Below, piece after piece: positions 29,103 through 38,397 of a DNA stretch of 57,493 nt. The translations under genes were made by a program, and so were the position numbers. The first letter of the stretch is position 1, and each line of letters opens with the position of its first letter. The DNA is from Myxococcales bacterium (GTDB lineage: Bacteria > Myxococcota > Myxococcia > Myxococcales > UBA5297). Below the pieces are notes generated by a model that searched no databases, was not told where the DNA came from, and saw only the letters and a program-made list of their open reading frames with translations. The stretch is from the NCBI GenBank assembly GCA_031262165.1, contig JAISIF010000129.1, positions 1 through 57,493 of the forward strand. Direction: 5' to 3'.

Positions 29103-30562
29103 GAACGCTCCTCCCTCTCCCTCTCCTCCTTCTCGTGATCGCGGGTTGTTCCGAAGGCGAGACCACTCGGATCGACGCGGGCGACACGGCGAGCGCGAAC
29201 ACCTGTTCGACGCGTTCCGACTGCGAGGCAGGGCTCGTGTGCGGCGCGACGAACCGCTGTGAGGCGTGCGTGAGCGATGGGCAGTGCCGACTCAAAGAGC
29301 GGTGCGCGCCAGACACGGCGCGCTGCGTGTTCAAGGACGGCTACGGCGACGACTGCACGTTCAACGACGAGTGCCAAGCGGGCGAGTTCTGTAGCCAGGG
29401 CGTGTGCAGGGACGCGCTCGACGTCACCCTGTGCGTCGATGGCCAATGCCTGGCGAGCGGCCTGCGCTGCAATGCGCTCAACGGCGTGTGCGAGCTCGAC
29501 CTGGGCTGCCTGGAACACGGCGACTGCGCCAAGGGCGAGCTGTGCAACCTGCCCACCCACCGCTGCGTGACGCGCTGCACCGAGGAGAGCACCGCCTACC
29601 TGTGCCTGCCGGGCGAGAAGTGTCTGAACGATCGCTGCTCGGCCTGTCTGGGTGATGCTGACTGCGCTGGTGGCATGCGCTGCGATCTCGACGCGCTCGC
29701 CTGTGTTCTCGACGACGGCGGCGTGACGCGCTGTTCGAGCGAGCGCGACTGCGCGCTGGGGCAGCTGTGCGATCCAGACCTCGGTATCTGCTTGGACAAG
29801 AAGCCACCCTGCACGAGCGACGAATCGTGCGCCTCGTCCGAGCGCTGCGACATCGCCTCGGGCAAGTGCCTGCCGCGCGACTGCGCGCCAGATCGCTTCG
29901 AGCCGAACGACACTCTCGGCGCGGCCCTCGCGGCGGAGCGCACGCTCGGTGATGGCGTCATCGAGGGACTCGCGCTGTGCGGCGCGGACATCGACTTCCA
30001 TGCCATCGAGCTCGAGCGCGGAGAGCAGCTCTCCGCGACCTTCGTCGTCGACGCGCTCGTCGATGGCCAAGTGTCGATCGCGCTCATCGATCCGCTGGAG
30101 CGCACGCTCGGAGCAGGCGGCCTGTCGGTGAGCGGTGTGGCCGTGATGGATGGCCGCCACGCGCTGCGCGTCGCGCCGAGCGCGCCAACGGGCAGCACCT
30201 GGATCGACTACGGCCTGACCCTCTCTATCTCGACCGGGACGCCGTGCGACTTCGACGTGTTCGAGCCGAATGACGCAGTCAGCGCGGCGACGCGCGTCGA
30301 GACAGCGGGCACGACGAACGGCCTGACGATCTGCGGGAGCGACGTGGACTTCTTCCGAATCGCACTTCCGCCCGGCCAGCGCGCCCGCGTCCAGGCCATG
30401 GTCACCCAGGGCAGCGCGGCGCTCGACGTCGAAGAGGTCGATGAGCTCGAAGAGACCCGGGAAGGAGAGGGCGCCGAAGCGCTCTTCAAGGTCTCCTCAC
30501 CGCTCCAGCGGGTGGCGGTCACCTATGTGCTGACCGTCCAATTCGAGGCGCTGGGCGAGTGA
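29099..30562 (+). CDS. Cysteine-rich lipoprotein
   Basis: Lipobox LLVIAGC; repeated Cys motifs (CSTRSDCEAGLVCG, CTFNDECQAGEFCSQGVC); ATGA overlap with upstream gene. Confidence 0.75.
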   Translation: MRTLLPLPLLLLVIAGCSEGETTRIDAGDTASANTCSTRSDCEAGLVCGATNRCEACVSDGQCRLKERCAPDTARCVFKDGYGDDCTFNDECQAGEFCSQGVCRDALDVTLCVDGQCLASGLRCNALNGVCELDLGCLEHGDCAKGELCNLPTHRCVTRCTEESTAYLCLPGEKCLNDRCSACLGDADCAGGMRCDLDALACVLDDGGVTRCSSERDCALGQLCDPDLGICLDKKPPCTSDESCASSERCDIASGKCLPRDCAPDRFEPNDTLGAALAAERTLGDGVIEGLALCGADIDFHAIELERGEQLSATFVVDALVDGQVSIALIDPLERTLGAGGLSVSGVAVMDGRHALRVAPSAPTGSTWIDYGLTLSISTGTPCDFDVFEPNDAVSAATRVETAGTTNGLTICGSDVDFFRIALPPGQRARVQAMVTQGSAALDVEEVDELEETREGEGAEALFKVSSPLQRVAVTYVLTVQFEALGE

Positions 30563-30680
30563 CTGGGCGCCTCGGTGCCTCACCTCATCCAGCGCCCTCT
30601 CCCCATCGCCTCGCGTTGGCCCTCTCCCGCGAGCGGGCGAGGAAAGAGAGCGAGGAGCGACGTCGAGGCGTGCTGTTCGG

Positions 30681-31085
30681 TCAGCCCTTCTTGCTCAGCA
30701 GAAAGGCATCGAGGAACCTGGCCAGGGCCTGCTCGTGCTCCAGGGACATGTCCTGGAAAGCCAGGTGGATGCCCCAAGCGCCGGTGTCCTCTCGGTGGGT
30801 GCGGACCACGCTCGCCTTGCAGCCGATTTCCACTGCCTCGGTCGAGCCATCTTGGGCCGCGGGCAGCTCGATTCGGAAATCGACGAGATTGGGCACTGGC
30901 GGCACATCCGCCGAGTAGAAGGCGCCGCCCAGCGACACGTCGCCCTCGCAATCCATGAAGGGATGCGCCGCGTCGGCGCGCACTCGAAACGGCATGAGCA
31001 GGCGCGGAGAATCACGGCGGTCCAAGGCCACGGATTGTTCGACGCGCTCTGGATCGCTGCGGCGGTCTTTGCGTTCTTCGGTCAT
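30681..31085 (-). CDS. PilZ domain protein
   Basis: RRDSPRLLMPFRVR...CEGDVSLGGAFYSADVPP. Confidence 0.7.
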   Translation of the reverse strand: MTEERKDRRSDPERVEQSVALDRRDSPRLLMPFRVRADAAHPFMDCEGDVSLGGAFYSADVPPVPNLVDFRIELPAAQDGSTEAVEIGCKASVVRTHREDTGAWGIHLAFQDMSLEHEQALARFLDAFLLSKKG

Positions 31086-31238
31086 GGCAGGCTCCCTCTG
31101 GTCGGATGGTGGGTTGAGTTGGAAGAGGCGGGCTCGGGGTCGATGAGGGATCGCCTGAACGAGAAGACCCCTCGCCATCTGCCGCGCAGACGAGAAGGGG
31201 TCTTCACAAAGGCCATGGAGGCTTTGGGCGGCGCGGGC

Positions 31239-32081
31239 TCAGCGCTGGCGGCGCGGCACCTGCGCGATGGCGGGCAGGAAGTGCGCGAGCAGGTTCGTGA
31301 AGCAGCCGCGCACGCGATCGGCCGTCTCGGAGACCTCCTCGTGCGAGAGCGGCACCTTGCTGATGCCAGCCGCGAGGTTCGTGATGCACGAGATGCCAGC
31401 GACGCGCACGCCCATGTGGTTGGCGACGATGGTCTCGGGGACCGTGCTCATGCCGACCGCGTCGATGCCAATCGTCTTGAGCATCCGAATCTCGGCGGGC
31501 GTCTCGTAGGACGGGCCGGTCAGCCACGCGTAGACGCCCTCCTGGAGCGGCACGCTCAGGCGCGCGGCCGTCTTGCGCAGGATGTCGCTGAGGTCCGGGT
31601 CGTAGGCCGTGCTCATGTCCGGGAAGCGCGTGCCCAGCGCGTCCTCGTTCGGCCCTGTGAGCGGGTTGCGGCACGTGAGGTTCACATGATCGTTGATGAG
31701 CATCAGATCGCCAGCCTTGAAGCTGCCGTTGATGCCGCCCGCGGCGTTCGTGACGACGAGGCTGTTGATGCCGAGCGCACACAGAACGCGCGCCGGGAAG
31801 GCGACCTCCTGCGGCGTGTAGCCCTCATACATGTGCACGCGCCCCTGCATCGCGACGATGGGCGCGTCACCCAAGGTGCCGATGACGAGGCGTCCCGCGT
31901 GGCCCGCGACCGACGAGATCGGAAAATTGGGGAGCTCGCCGTAGGAGATGGCGACCTTGTCCTGGAGGGAGTCGGCAAAGGCACCCAAGCCCGAGCCGAG
32001 GATGATCCCGACTTTGGGCTGGAGGGAGCAGCGTTCACGGACAGCGGCGACGGTGGCTTGGATGAGGTCGTAGGTTTTCAT
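31239..32081 (-). CDS. punA: Purine nucleoside phosphorylase
   Basis: VGIILGSGLGAFADSL, VVTNAAGGINGSFKAGDLMLINDHVNLT, TGPSYETPAEIRML, GMSTVPE. Confidence 0.93.
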   Translation of the reverse strand: MKTYDLIQATVAAVRERCSLQPKVGIILGSGLGAFADSLQDKVAISYGELPNFPISSVAGHAGRLVIGTLGDAPIVAMQGRVHMYEGYTPQEVAFPARVLCALGINSLVVTNAAGGINGSFKAGDLMLINDHVNLTCRNPLTGPNEDALGTRFPDMSTAYDPDLSDILRKTAARLSVPLQEGVYAWLTGPSYETPAEIRMLKTIGIDAVGMSTVPETIVANHMGVRVAGISCITNLAAGISKVPLSHEEVSETADRVRGCFTNLLAHFLPAIAQVPRRQR

Positions 32082-32328
32082 GGGCGGCGGAGTCTAGTGA
32101 GGGTTTTTGGGGCGTCCAGAGAGTGTCCAACTTTTTTTGGAATCTAAATTCCTCAATGATTCCAATGGGTTACGATTGATCACCTCGCCCGTTGGCGCAT
32201 GAGCCCAGACCTTCTCGGCGCTCGTGATCGGCGCCACGAGGTCTTTTGGGGGAAGCTCTGGGAATCGTTCGGCGCGCCAAAATCCAGCGCCTACACTCCT
32301 CCTCTCCACGTCATGAAAGAGGAGAATC

Positions 32329-34110
32329 GTGCCCATGGCCGAGCTGGTCTTTTTCAGGCGGCGGGAGGAGTTGATGCGCGTCTCGATCGACGCTGGTCGG
32401 CGCGTCATCATTGGGCGGGCTGGCTCCTGCGATGTCGTGGTCCCAGATCCAGCCGTGGCGCGCGCCCAGCTCGCGATCGAAGGCGACGCAGAGGGCCGTT
32501 TCTGGCTCACCGATCTGTCTGGAAAGGGCAGCCTGCTCTGTGGCGTGACGCGGGCAGCGGCCGAGCTCCTCGACGGCCACGACATCGAGCTGGGCGAGTG
32601 GCGCGCCATCTTCCATCCAACGACCGCGAGCAGAGATGGCGGGCAGACTCGATCGACTCGTCCCAGAGCTGACACGACACGCCTGTTCGATCGCCCGGAG
32701 CGCGAGAAATCGCAGCGCTCCCACGCGCGGCGGCGCTCGATCGAGCAGACGCAAGAGCTCCCGATGTTCTGGGATCGACTCGTCGTCCGTGGCCGAGCCG
32801 AGCTCGACAGGCCCAGCGCCGAGCGCGTGGTGCCCTGCCCGGAGCGACTCGTCATCGGGAGCGACATCGGCTGCGATCTCGTGCTCGCCGATCCGTTCGT
32901 CTCGGCCTGCCATGCCCTGCTCGAACGCCGCGGCCAGGTGCGCTGGCTGCGCGATCTGAAGTCGAGCAACGGGACCTTCCTCGGCCGCTCCCGCATCGTC
33001 GAGGCCGAGATGCCCTTTGGCGTCCCAGCGCGCATCGGCCACAGCGAGCTCGTGCTCACCCCACCAGAGCAGGGCCACGCCGAGATCAGCTTCGAAGGGC
33101 TGATCGGCGGTTCCCCCGCCATGCGCGAGGTCTTCTCCATCATCGAGCGCGTGGCGCCTTCGGAGGTGACGGCGCTCATCGTCGGCGAGTCTGGGACGGG
33201 CAAGGAGCTCGTCGCCCGCGCGCTGCACGCGCGCAGTGGGCGCGCCGAACACCCCTTCGTCCCGATCAACTGCGGCGCGCTGAACGAAGGGATCATCGAG
33301 AGCGAACTCTTTGGACACGAGAAGGGAGCGTTCACCGGCGCGGACAAGGTTCGGCGTGGCGCCTTCGAAGAGGCGAGCGGCGGGACGCTCTTCCTCGACG
33401 AAATCGGCGAGCTGCCCCTGAACCTGCAGGCCAAGCTGCTGCGCGCGCTGGAGCTGCGCGAGATCAAGCGGGTGGGCGCCAGCCTACCCCAGCGCGTCGA
33501 TGTGCGCGTCGTCGGCGCGACGAACCGCGATCTGCGCTCCGAGGTGGCTGCCCGTCGTTTTCGCGAAGACCTCTATTGGCGCCTCGCCGCCATCCCGATC
33601 GCGCTGCCGCCGCTGCGCGCCCGCGGCGAGCAGGATCTGCGCGCGCTCGTGAGGCACTTCCTCAAGTCGTTCACCGCCGTGGGCTGCTCCATCCATCTGA
33701 GCGCCGAGGCCGAGGCTCGGCTACTCGCGCACACGTGGCCAGGCAACGTGCGCGAGCTCAAGAACTGCCTGAACCGAACCCTCCTCCTGCGCCGATCGGA
33801 CGTCATCGAGGCGCGGGACATCTTCTTCGACGAGGGCTTTGGCGGCTTTCCGGCCACGATCGAGGCGACACCCGCGACGCCAGCCTCGGTGAGCCGCGCC
33901 AGCGCTGGGCGCGACGCCAATGCGAGCAGCTGCATCGACATCGCGGGCAAGACGTTCGCGCAGATCGAGGAGGAGGTCTTTGTCCGAACGAGCGAACGGC
34001 TCGGGTTCAAGGTGTCGGCCATTGCCCGCGCGCTCGGTCAGTCGCGAGGGACGATCTATAGGCGCATGGAGAAGCTCGGGATCGGGCCTGGCCGAGAGCC
34101 GGAGGAGTAA
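32329..34110 (+). CDS. Sigma-54-dependent transcriptional activator with two N-terminal FHA-like domains
   Basis: FHA-like segments [15 protein letters not shown] and [14 protein letters not shown]...[41 protein letters not shown]; Fis-type HTH. Confidence 0.9.
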   Translation: MPMAELVFFRRREELMRVSIDAGRRVIIGRAGSCDVVVPDPAVARAQLAIEGDAEGRFWLTDLSGKGSLLCGVTRAAAELLDGHDIELGEWRAIFHPTTASRDGGQTRSTRPRADTTRLFDRPEREKSQRSHARRRSIEQTQELPMFWDRLVVRGRAELDRPSAERVVPCPERLVIGSDIGCDLVLADPFVSACHALLERRGQVRWLRDLKSSNGTFLGRSRIVEAEMPFGVPARIGHSELVLTPPEQGHAEISFEGLIGGSPAMREVFSIIERVAPSEVTALIVGESGTGKELVARALHARSGRAEHPFVPINCGALNEGIIESELFGHEKGAFTGADKVRRGAFEEASGGTLFLDEIGELPLNLQAKLLRALELREIKRVGASLPQRVDVRVVGATNRDLRSEVAARRFREDLYWRLAAIPIALPPLRARGEQDLRALVRHFLKSFTAVGCSIHLSAEAEARLLAHTWPGNVRELKNCLNRTLLLRRSDVIEARDIFFDEGFGGFPATIEATPATPASVSRASAGRDANASSCIDIAGKTFAQIEEEVFVRTSERLGFKVSAIARALGQSRGTIYRRMEKLGIGPGREPEE

Positions 34111-34270
34111 GGACTTATCCCTCAATTATCTCGTCGCCCCGTTTGTCCGTGAAACGCCAGTCTTCGTTGCTTCGCTCTTCACTTCCGTCTGGAAGCTCAA
34201 AGCCTCGCACCAAAATCTGGCATTCCCCGGCCTTCGCGTTGCTCGGTCCTCATCGAGGGATGAGCCTAAG
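34108..34270 (+). repeat. MITE-like element A, copy 4
   Basis: taaggacttatccctcaattatctcgtcgcc...cctcatcgagggatgagcctaag. Confidence 0.85.
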
Positions 34271-34353
34271 GGCATCGCGCGCAACGCCTCTACGAGCGCG
34301 CTCGGATCTGCTCCACACCATCGGTAGAACCCGATTCGGCCTGACGTCCGACC

Positions 34354-34505
34354 CAGGGCAATCGAGTTCTCGGTTTTCGGATGTCACGGATGATGGGGGC
34401 GTAGGGGCGATTACCAATCGCCCGTCGTCGATGGTGGGTCGATCGCTCCTCGAAGGTGAGTCGCTCGTCGAGGGTTGTTGCGCACGGGCGATTGATAATC
34501 GCCTC
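34354..34505. repeat. Palindromic repeat family B copy
   Basis: cagggcaatcgagttct...gtaggggcgattaccaatcgccc...gggcgattgataatcgcc; inverted-end sequence agaacccgattcgg adjacent at 34326. Confidence 0.55.
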
Positions 34506-34779
34506 TAAGGATTGTCTCCGAGGGACACGAAGAAAATTTCGACCCCCATCTCCCGCGCAGGCCTTCGAGTTCTGTCGCTTCGCATCGCCACTCCCCCTAT
34601 CGGCTTGGCAGACATCCCCCTCGATGAAGGGGACTCCATCAAAAACTTCTCTCTCAGAGGGAGTTGACCCGGAGGGCCGGAGGTAGTGGGCGTGTCACGC
34701 AAATCCAGAACCCGATTCGGCCTGACGTCCGACTCCCGCCTTCTGGACCTCGCCTCGAAACGGACTAGGATGCCGCGCC

Positions 34780-36051
34780 GTGCAAACGTTCCCCTCTCCC
34801 CACTCGACGGCGTCGTTTCGAGGCGACCTCCCCGATCCGGCGACCACTGGCGCCTCTGCCAATGCCGAATCCTCGGATCGTGCCTGGAAAGAGGAAAAGT
34901 TCGTCACCCGAGCCCGCGCGCTCTTCTTCACGCGCCTGGCATTTTTGGCGATCGGACTGACCGTGATCGCCGTCCCGTCGTGGTCGTTCTCGCTCGGGAT
35001 CCAGGGCCAGGGCGTCTTCGCCGTCTTCTTCGGGATGCTCGGCTACAGCATCGTGAACTTCCTCGTATTGCAGCGCCCCAAGGGCGGTCGCACCCTGACC
35101 TTTGCCACGCTCTGCTTCGACCTGCTCGTCGCCGTGTATCTCATCGAATCCACGGGCGGTCTGCAGAGCCCGCTGCTCGCCACGCAGCTCATGTTCACGG
35201 TGCTCTTCGTCCTGCTATTCCCCAAGCCGCTCGCGATTCTGCCGCCGCTCCTGACCCTGCCCGTGGTGGCCAAGCTCGATCAGCTCCTGGGCCTGCGTGT
35301 CATCGACTTCGGCGACCTGCTCATCCTCATCTGGTATTCGGCCCTCAACTTCATCATCGTCTATGTGATGGTCTATCTGCACGAGCGCGAAGAGGTGGCC
35401 CACAGCGACATCGTGGCCCTCGAACGCGACCTCCAGGGCCTGGCGGTCACCGAGGAGCGCAACCGACTCTCGCGCGAGATCCACGATGGCCTGGGCGCCA
35501 CGCTCTCCTCGCTCATCATCCAGGCCGAATACATCGAGGGCCTGGCGAGCACCCCGGAGCTCAAGAGCGAGATCCAGGAGCTCAAGGGCTGTGCCGAGGA
35601 CTCGATCGATGAGCTGCGGCGCGCGCTGCGGATGATGCGCGCCGACTTCGAGCTCGTGCCAGCGGTCGAGGACTACTGCCGCACGTTCGGGAACCGCTCG
35701 AAGCTGCCCGTCCAGTTCCACAGGGCGGGCATGGCCAGGGCGCTGCGCAACGAAGCGCAGCTGACCATCTTCCGCGTGCTCCAGGAGACGCTCAACAACG
35801 CCCGCAAACACGCCGAGGCCTCCATCCTCCGGGTCGAGCTCTCGTTCGACGAGCGCGCGCTGCGCCTCGTCGTGGCCGACGATGGCAAGGGCTTCGATCC
35901 CAAGGCCCCGCGCCGCGGCCACTACGGCGTGACCACGATGCGCGAGCGCGCGGCCAAGGTCGGCGGCGACGTCACCATCGACAGCGCGCCGGGCCAGGGC
36001 ACCCGCATCACGCTGGAGATCCCCTACGCGCCGATCGAGGCGCGGTTCTGA
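34780..36051 (+). CDS. Membrane sensor histidine kinase, HisKA_3/NarX-like
   Basis: Multiple TM helices; ERNRLSREIHDGLGATLSSLIIQ; ETLNNARKHA; DDGKGFD. Confidence 0.9.
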   Translation: MQTFPSPHSTASFRGDLPDPATTGASANAESSDRAWKEEKFVTRARALFFTRLAFLAIGLTVIAVPSWSFSLGIQGQGVFAVFFGMLGYSIVNFLVLQRPKGGRTLTFATLCFDLLVAVYLIESTGGLQSPLLATQLMFTVLFVLLFPKPLAILPPLLTLPVVAKLDQLLGLRVIDFGDLLILIWYSALNFIIVYVMVYLHEREEVAHSDIVALERDLQGLAVTEERNRLSREIHDGLGATLSSLIIQAEYIEGLASTPELKSEIQELKGCAEDSIDELRRALRMMRADFELVPAVEDYCRTFGNRSKLPVQFHRAGMARALRNEAQLTIFRVLQETLNNARKHAEASILRVELSFDERALRLVVADDGKGFDPKAPRRGHYGVTTMRERAAKVGGDVTIDSAPGQGTRITLEIPYAPIEARF

Positions 36052-36114
36052 TCCTCTGAATCCGAAGCGCTCCCCATTCACTTCCCGCGATCCGCCTCAC
36101 CCCAGGAGACACCC

Positions 36115-36783
36115 ATGGAAGACCGCCGCCCCATCCGCGTCCTCGTCGTCGAAGATCAGCCCAAGATCCTGAAGAACCAGCTCAAGCTCCTCGACGCCGC
36201 CGCGGACCTGATCGTGATTGGGACCGCGACGAGCGGCGAAGAGGCGCTCAAGGAGATTCCGAACTGCAAGCCCGAGGTCCTCCTGCTCGATCTGGGATTG
36301 CCTCAGATGAGCGGCATCGACGTGACGCGCGAGGTCAAGGCGCGCTGGCCCGGCATCGAGATCCTCATCTTCACGATCTTCGACGAGGAGCAGAAGGTCC
36401 TGGAGGCCATCCGAGCTGGCGCCTCGGGCTACCTGCTCAAGGGCGCGACGGCCGACAAGATCGTCGAGGCCATCTGCGACGTGCGGGCGGGCGGCACGGT
36501 GATTCAGCCGAACCTCGCGCGGAACCTGCTCAAGCACTTCCGGGCCGACGCGCCTGCCGCGCCAGAGGCTCTCGTGCCTGGTCAGCGGCCCCTGTCGGAG
36601 CGCGAGAAGGAGATCCTCCAGATCATCGCCAAGGGCATCTCGAACAACGAGGCCGCCGCGATGCTCGGCGTGTCCAAGGCCACCATCCGCACGCACCTGG
36701 AACACATCTACGCCAAGCTGGAGGTGACGAACCGCGTCGAGGCCGTCACCGAGGGCATCCGCAAGGGCCTCATCGACATGTAA
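36115..36783 (+). CDS. NarL/LuxR-family response regulator
   Basis: IRVLVVEDQPKILKNQ...LLLDLGLPQMSG; LSEREKEILQIIAKGISNNEAAAMLGVSKATIRTHLEHIYAKL. Confidence 0.93.
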   Translation: MEDRRPIRVLVVEDQPKILKNQLKLLDAAADLIVIGTATSGEEALKEIPNCKPEVLLLDLGLPQMSGIDVTREVKARWPGIEILIFTIFDEEQKVLEAIRAGASGYLLKGATADKIVEAICDVRAGGTVIQPNLARNLLKHFRADAPAAPEALVPGQRPLSEREKEILQIIAKGISNNEAAAMLGVSKATIRTHLEHIYAKLEVTNRVEAVTEGIRKGLIDM

Positions 36784-36956
36784 GAGTGGCCCTCTCCCTC
36801 TCGTGGGGGAGAGATTTTTGGCGTTGCGTCATTCGGGAAAAGCCCCCCCCACGCAAAATCATCCGCGATCTCCTCCCTCGCCCGCTCGCGGGAGAGGGCC
36901 GACGCGAAGCGCTGGGGAGAAGGGGCGGGCGATTGACCGAAATCGACTGCCCCGTC

Positions 36957-38240
36957 TCATGAGCAGCGCGGCACATCTCGACGATCGAGCACCAAGCGAC
37001 CGCGCTTCACCACCTGGCGGACGTGCGAGATGCCCAGGTGCCAGACCAGATGAGCGAGGCTCGGCGCCGCGTGGACCACGAGGTCGGCCTGGAAGCCCGG
37101 GCACAGGGCCCCCACCCGATCCTCCAGCCCGAGCGCGCGGGCCGCGCCCAGGGTGAAGGCTTCGAGCGCTTCCTCTGCCCGCAGCCCATTGAAGCGAGCA
37201 GCGAGGCCCAGGGCGAGCGCGGCGTTCTCGCTCATGGCCGTCCCTGGGTTGAGATTGGTGGCGAGTGCGACCCGAGCGCCCGCGTCCCACAGGGCGCGCC
37301 CTGGCGCGCGGCGCGGATCGTCGAGGAAGAGCGTCGAGAGCGGGAGCAGCACGGACGTGACGTCCGAGGCGGCCAGCCGCGGGATGTCGGTGGGCTGGAG
37401 CGCTTCGAGGTGATCGACCGTGGCCGCGCCCAGATCGAGCGCCAGATCGATGGCGCCGCGCGAGGTCATCTGCTCCGCGTGCAGGCGCGGTCTCATCCCG
37501 AGCGCCGCCGCCCGTTCGAGAACGCGCCTGGCCTCCTCGACCTCGAAGGCGCCCTGCTCCACGAAGGCATCGCAGAAGCGGACGAAGCCCAAGCGCGCGG
37601 CCTCGGGCACGATCTCGGACACGCACAGGTCGAGGTAGCGCTCGCGCGCGGATGAGAACTCGGGCGGGATGGCGTGCGCGCACATCAATGTCGCGATCGT
37701 CTCGATGGGCTGGCGCGCGCCGAGGCGCTGGATGGCGCGCAGCATCTTCAGCTCAGACTCGGTCGAGAGTCCGTAGCCGCTCTTCACCTCGGCCATCGTC
37801 ACGCCAAAGCCCAGCAACCGGCTCAGGCGCGGCAGGGCGAGCTCGACGAGCGCGTCTTCGGAGGTGGCGCGCGTGGCGCGCACGGTCGCATTGATGCCGC
37901 CGCCCTTGGCAGAGATCGACAGGTAGCTCTCGCCAGCGCACCGCGCGGCGATCTCCTCGGCGCGCGTCCCCGCGAAGACGAGGTGCGTGTGGCAATCGAT
38001 GAAGCCAGGCGTGACGAGGCCTTGCGCGGCGTCGAGCCAGACGGCGTCTGGCGCGGCGCAGATCTCTGTCGCGAGCGCTGACTCAGGCCCGACCCAGATC
38101 ACGGCGCCATCTGCCACGGCGAGCGCGCCCGCCTCGATGACGTCTGGTAGCCCACTGCCAGCGACGCGCGTTCCAAAGCTCCACACCTGCGCGGCGTTGT
38201 GGATGATGAGATCGGCGTTCGGTCGGGAAGAGCGGGACAT
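36957..38240 (-). CDS. hutI: Imidazolonepropionase
   Basis: GFIDCHTHLVFAGTRAEE, SYLSISAKGGGINATVRATR, EVKSGYGLS, ATNLNPGTAMSEN. Confidence 0.93.
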   Translation of the reverse strand: MSRSSRPNADLIIHNAAQVWSFGTRVAGSGLPDVIEAGALAVADGAVIWVGPESALATEICAAPDAVWLDAAQGLVTPGFIDCHTHLVFAGTRAEEIAARCAGESYLSISAKGGGINATVRATRATSEDALVELALPRLSRLLGFGVTMAEVKSGYGLSTESELKMLRAIQRLGARQPIETIATLMCAHAIPPEFSSARERYLDLCVSEIVPEAARLGFVRFCDAFVEQGAFEVEEARRVLERAAALGMRPRLHAEQMTSRGAIDLALDLGAATVDHLEALQPTDIPRLAASDVTSVLLPLSTLFLDDPRRAPGRALWDAGARVALATNLNPGTAMSENAALALGLAARFNGLRAEEALEAFTLGAARALGLEDRVGALCPGFQADLVVHAAPSLAHLVWHLGISHVRQVVKRGRLVLDRRDVPRCS

Positions 38241-38248
38241 GGGTTCAC

Positions 38249-38310
38249 CAGGGCAATCGAGTTCTGTTTTTTCGGATGGGGTAGGGGAAGGGCGTGCCCT
38301 ACCCGTCGTG
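38249..38310. repeat. Palindromic repeat family B copy (5' part)
   Basis: cagggcaatcgagttct...ggggtaggggaagggcgtgccctacccgtcg. Confidence 0.5.
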
Positions 38311-38397
38311 TGTGTGCCGAATGACGACCACAGGGCACGGCTCGTCGCTGCCTGACCGCAAACGCGCCTCGTTGATTGATGGAGGCAAGCGCTCGAT

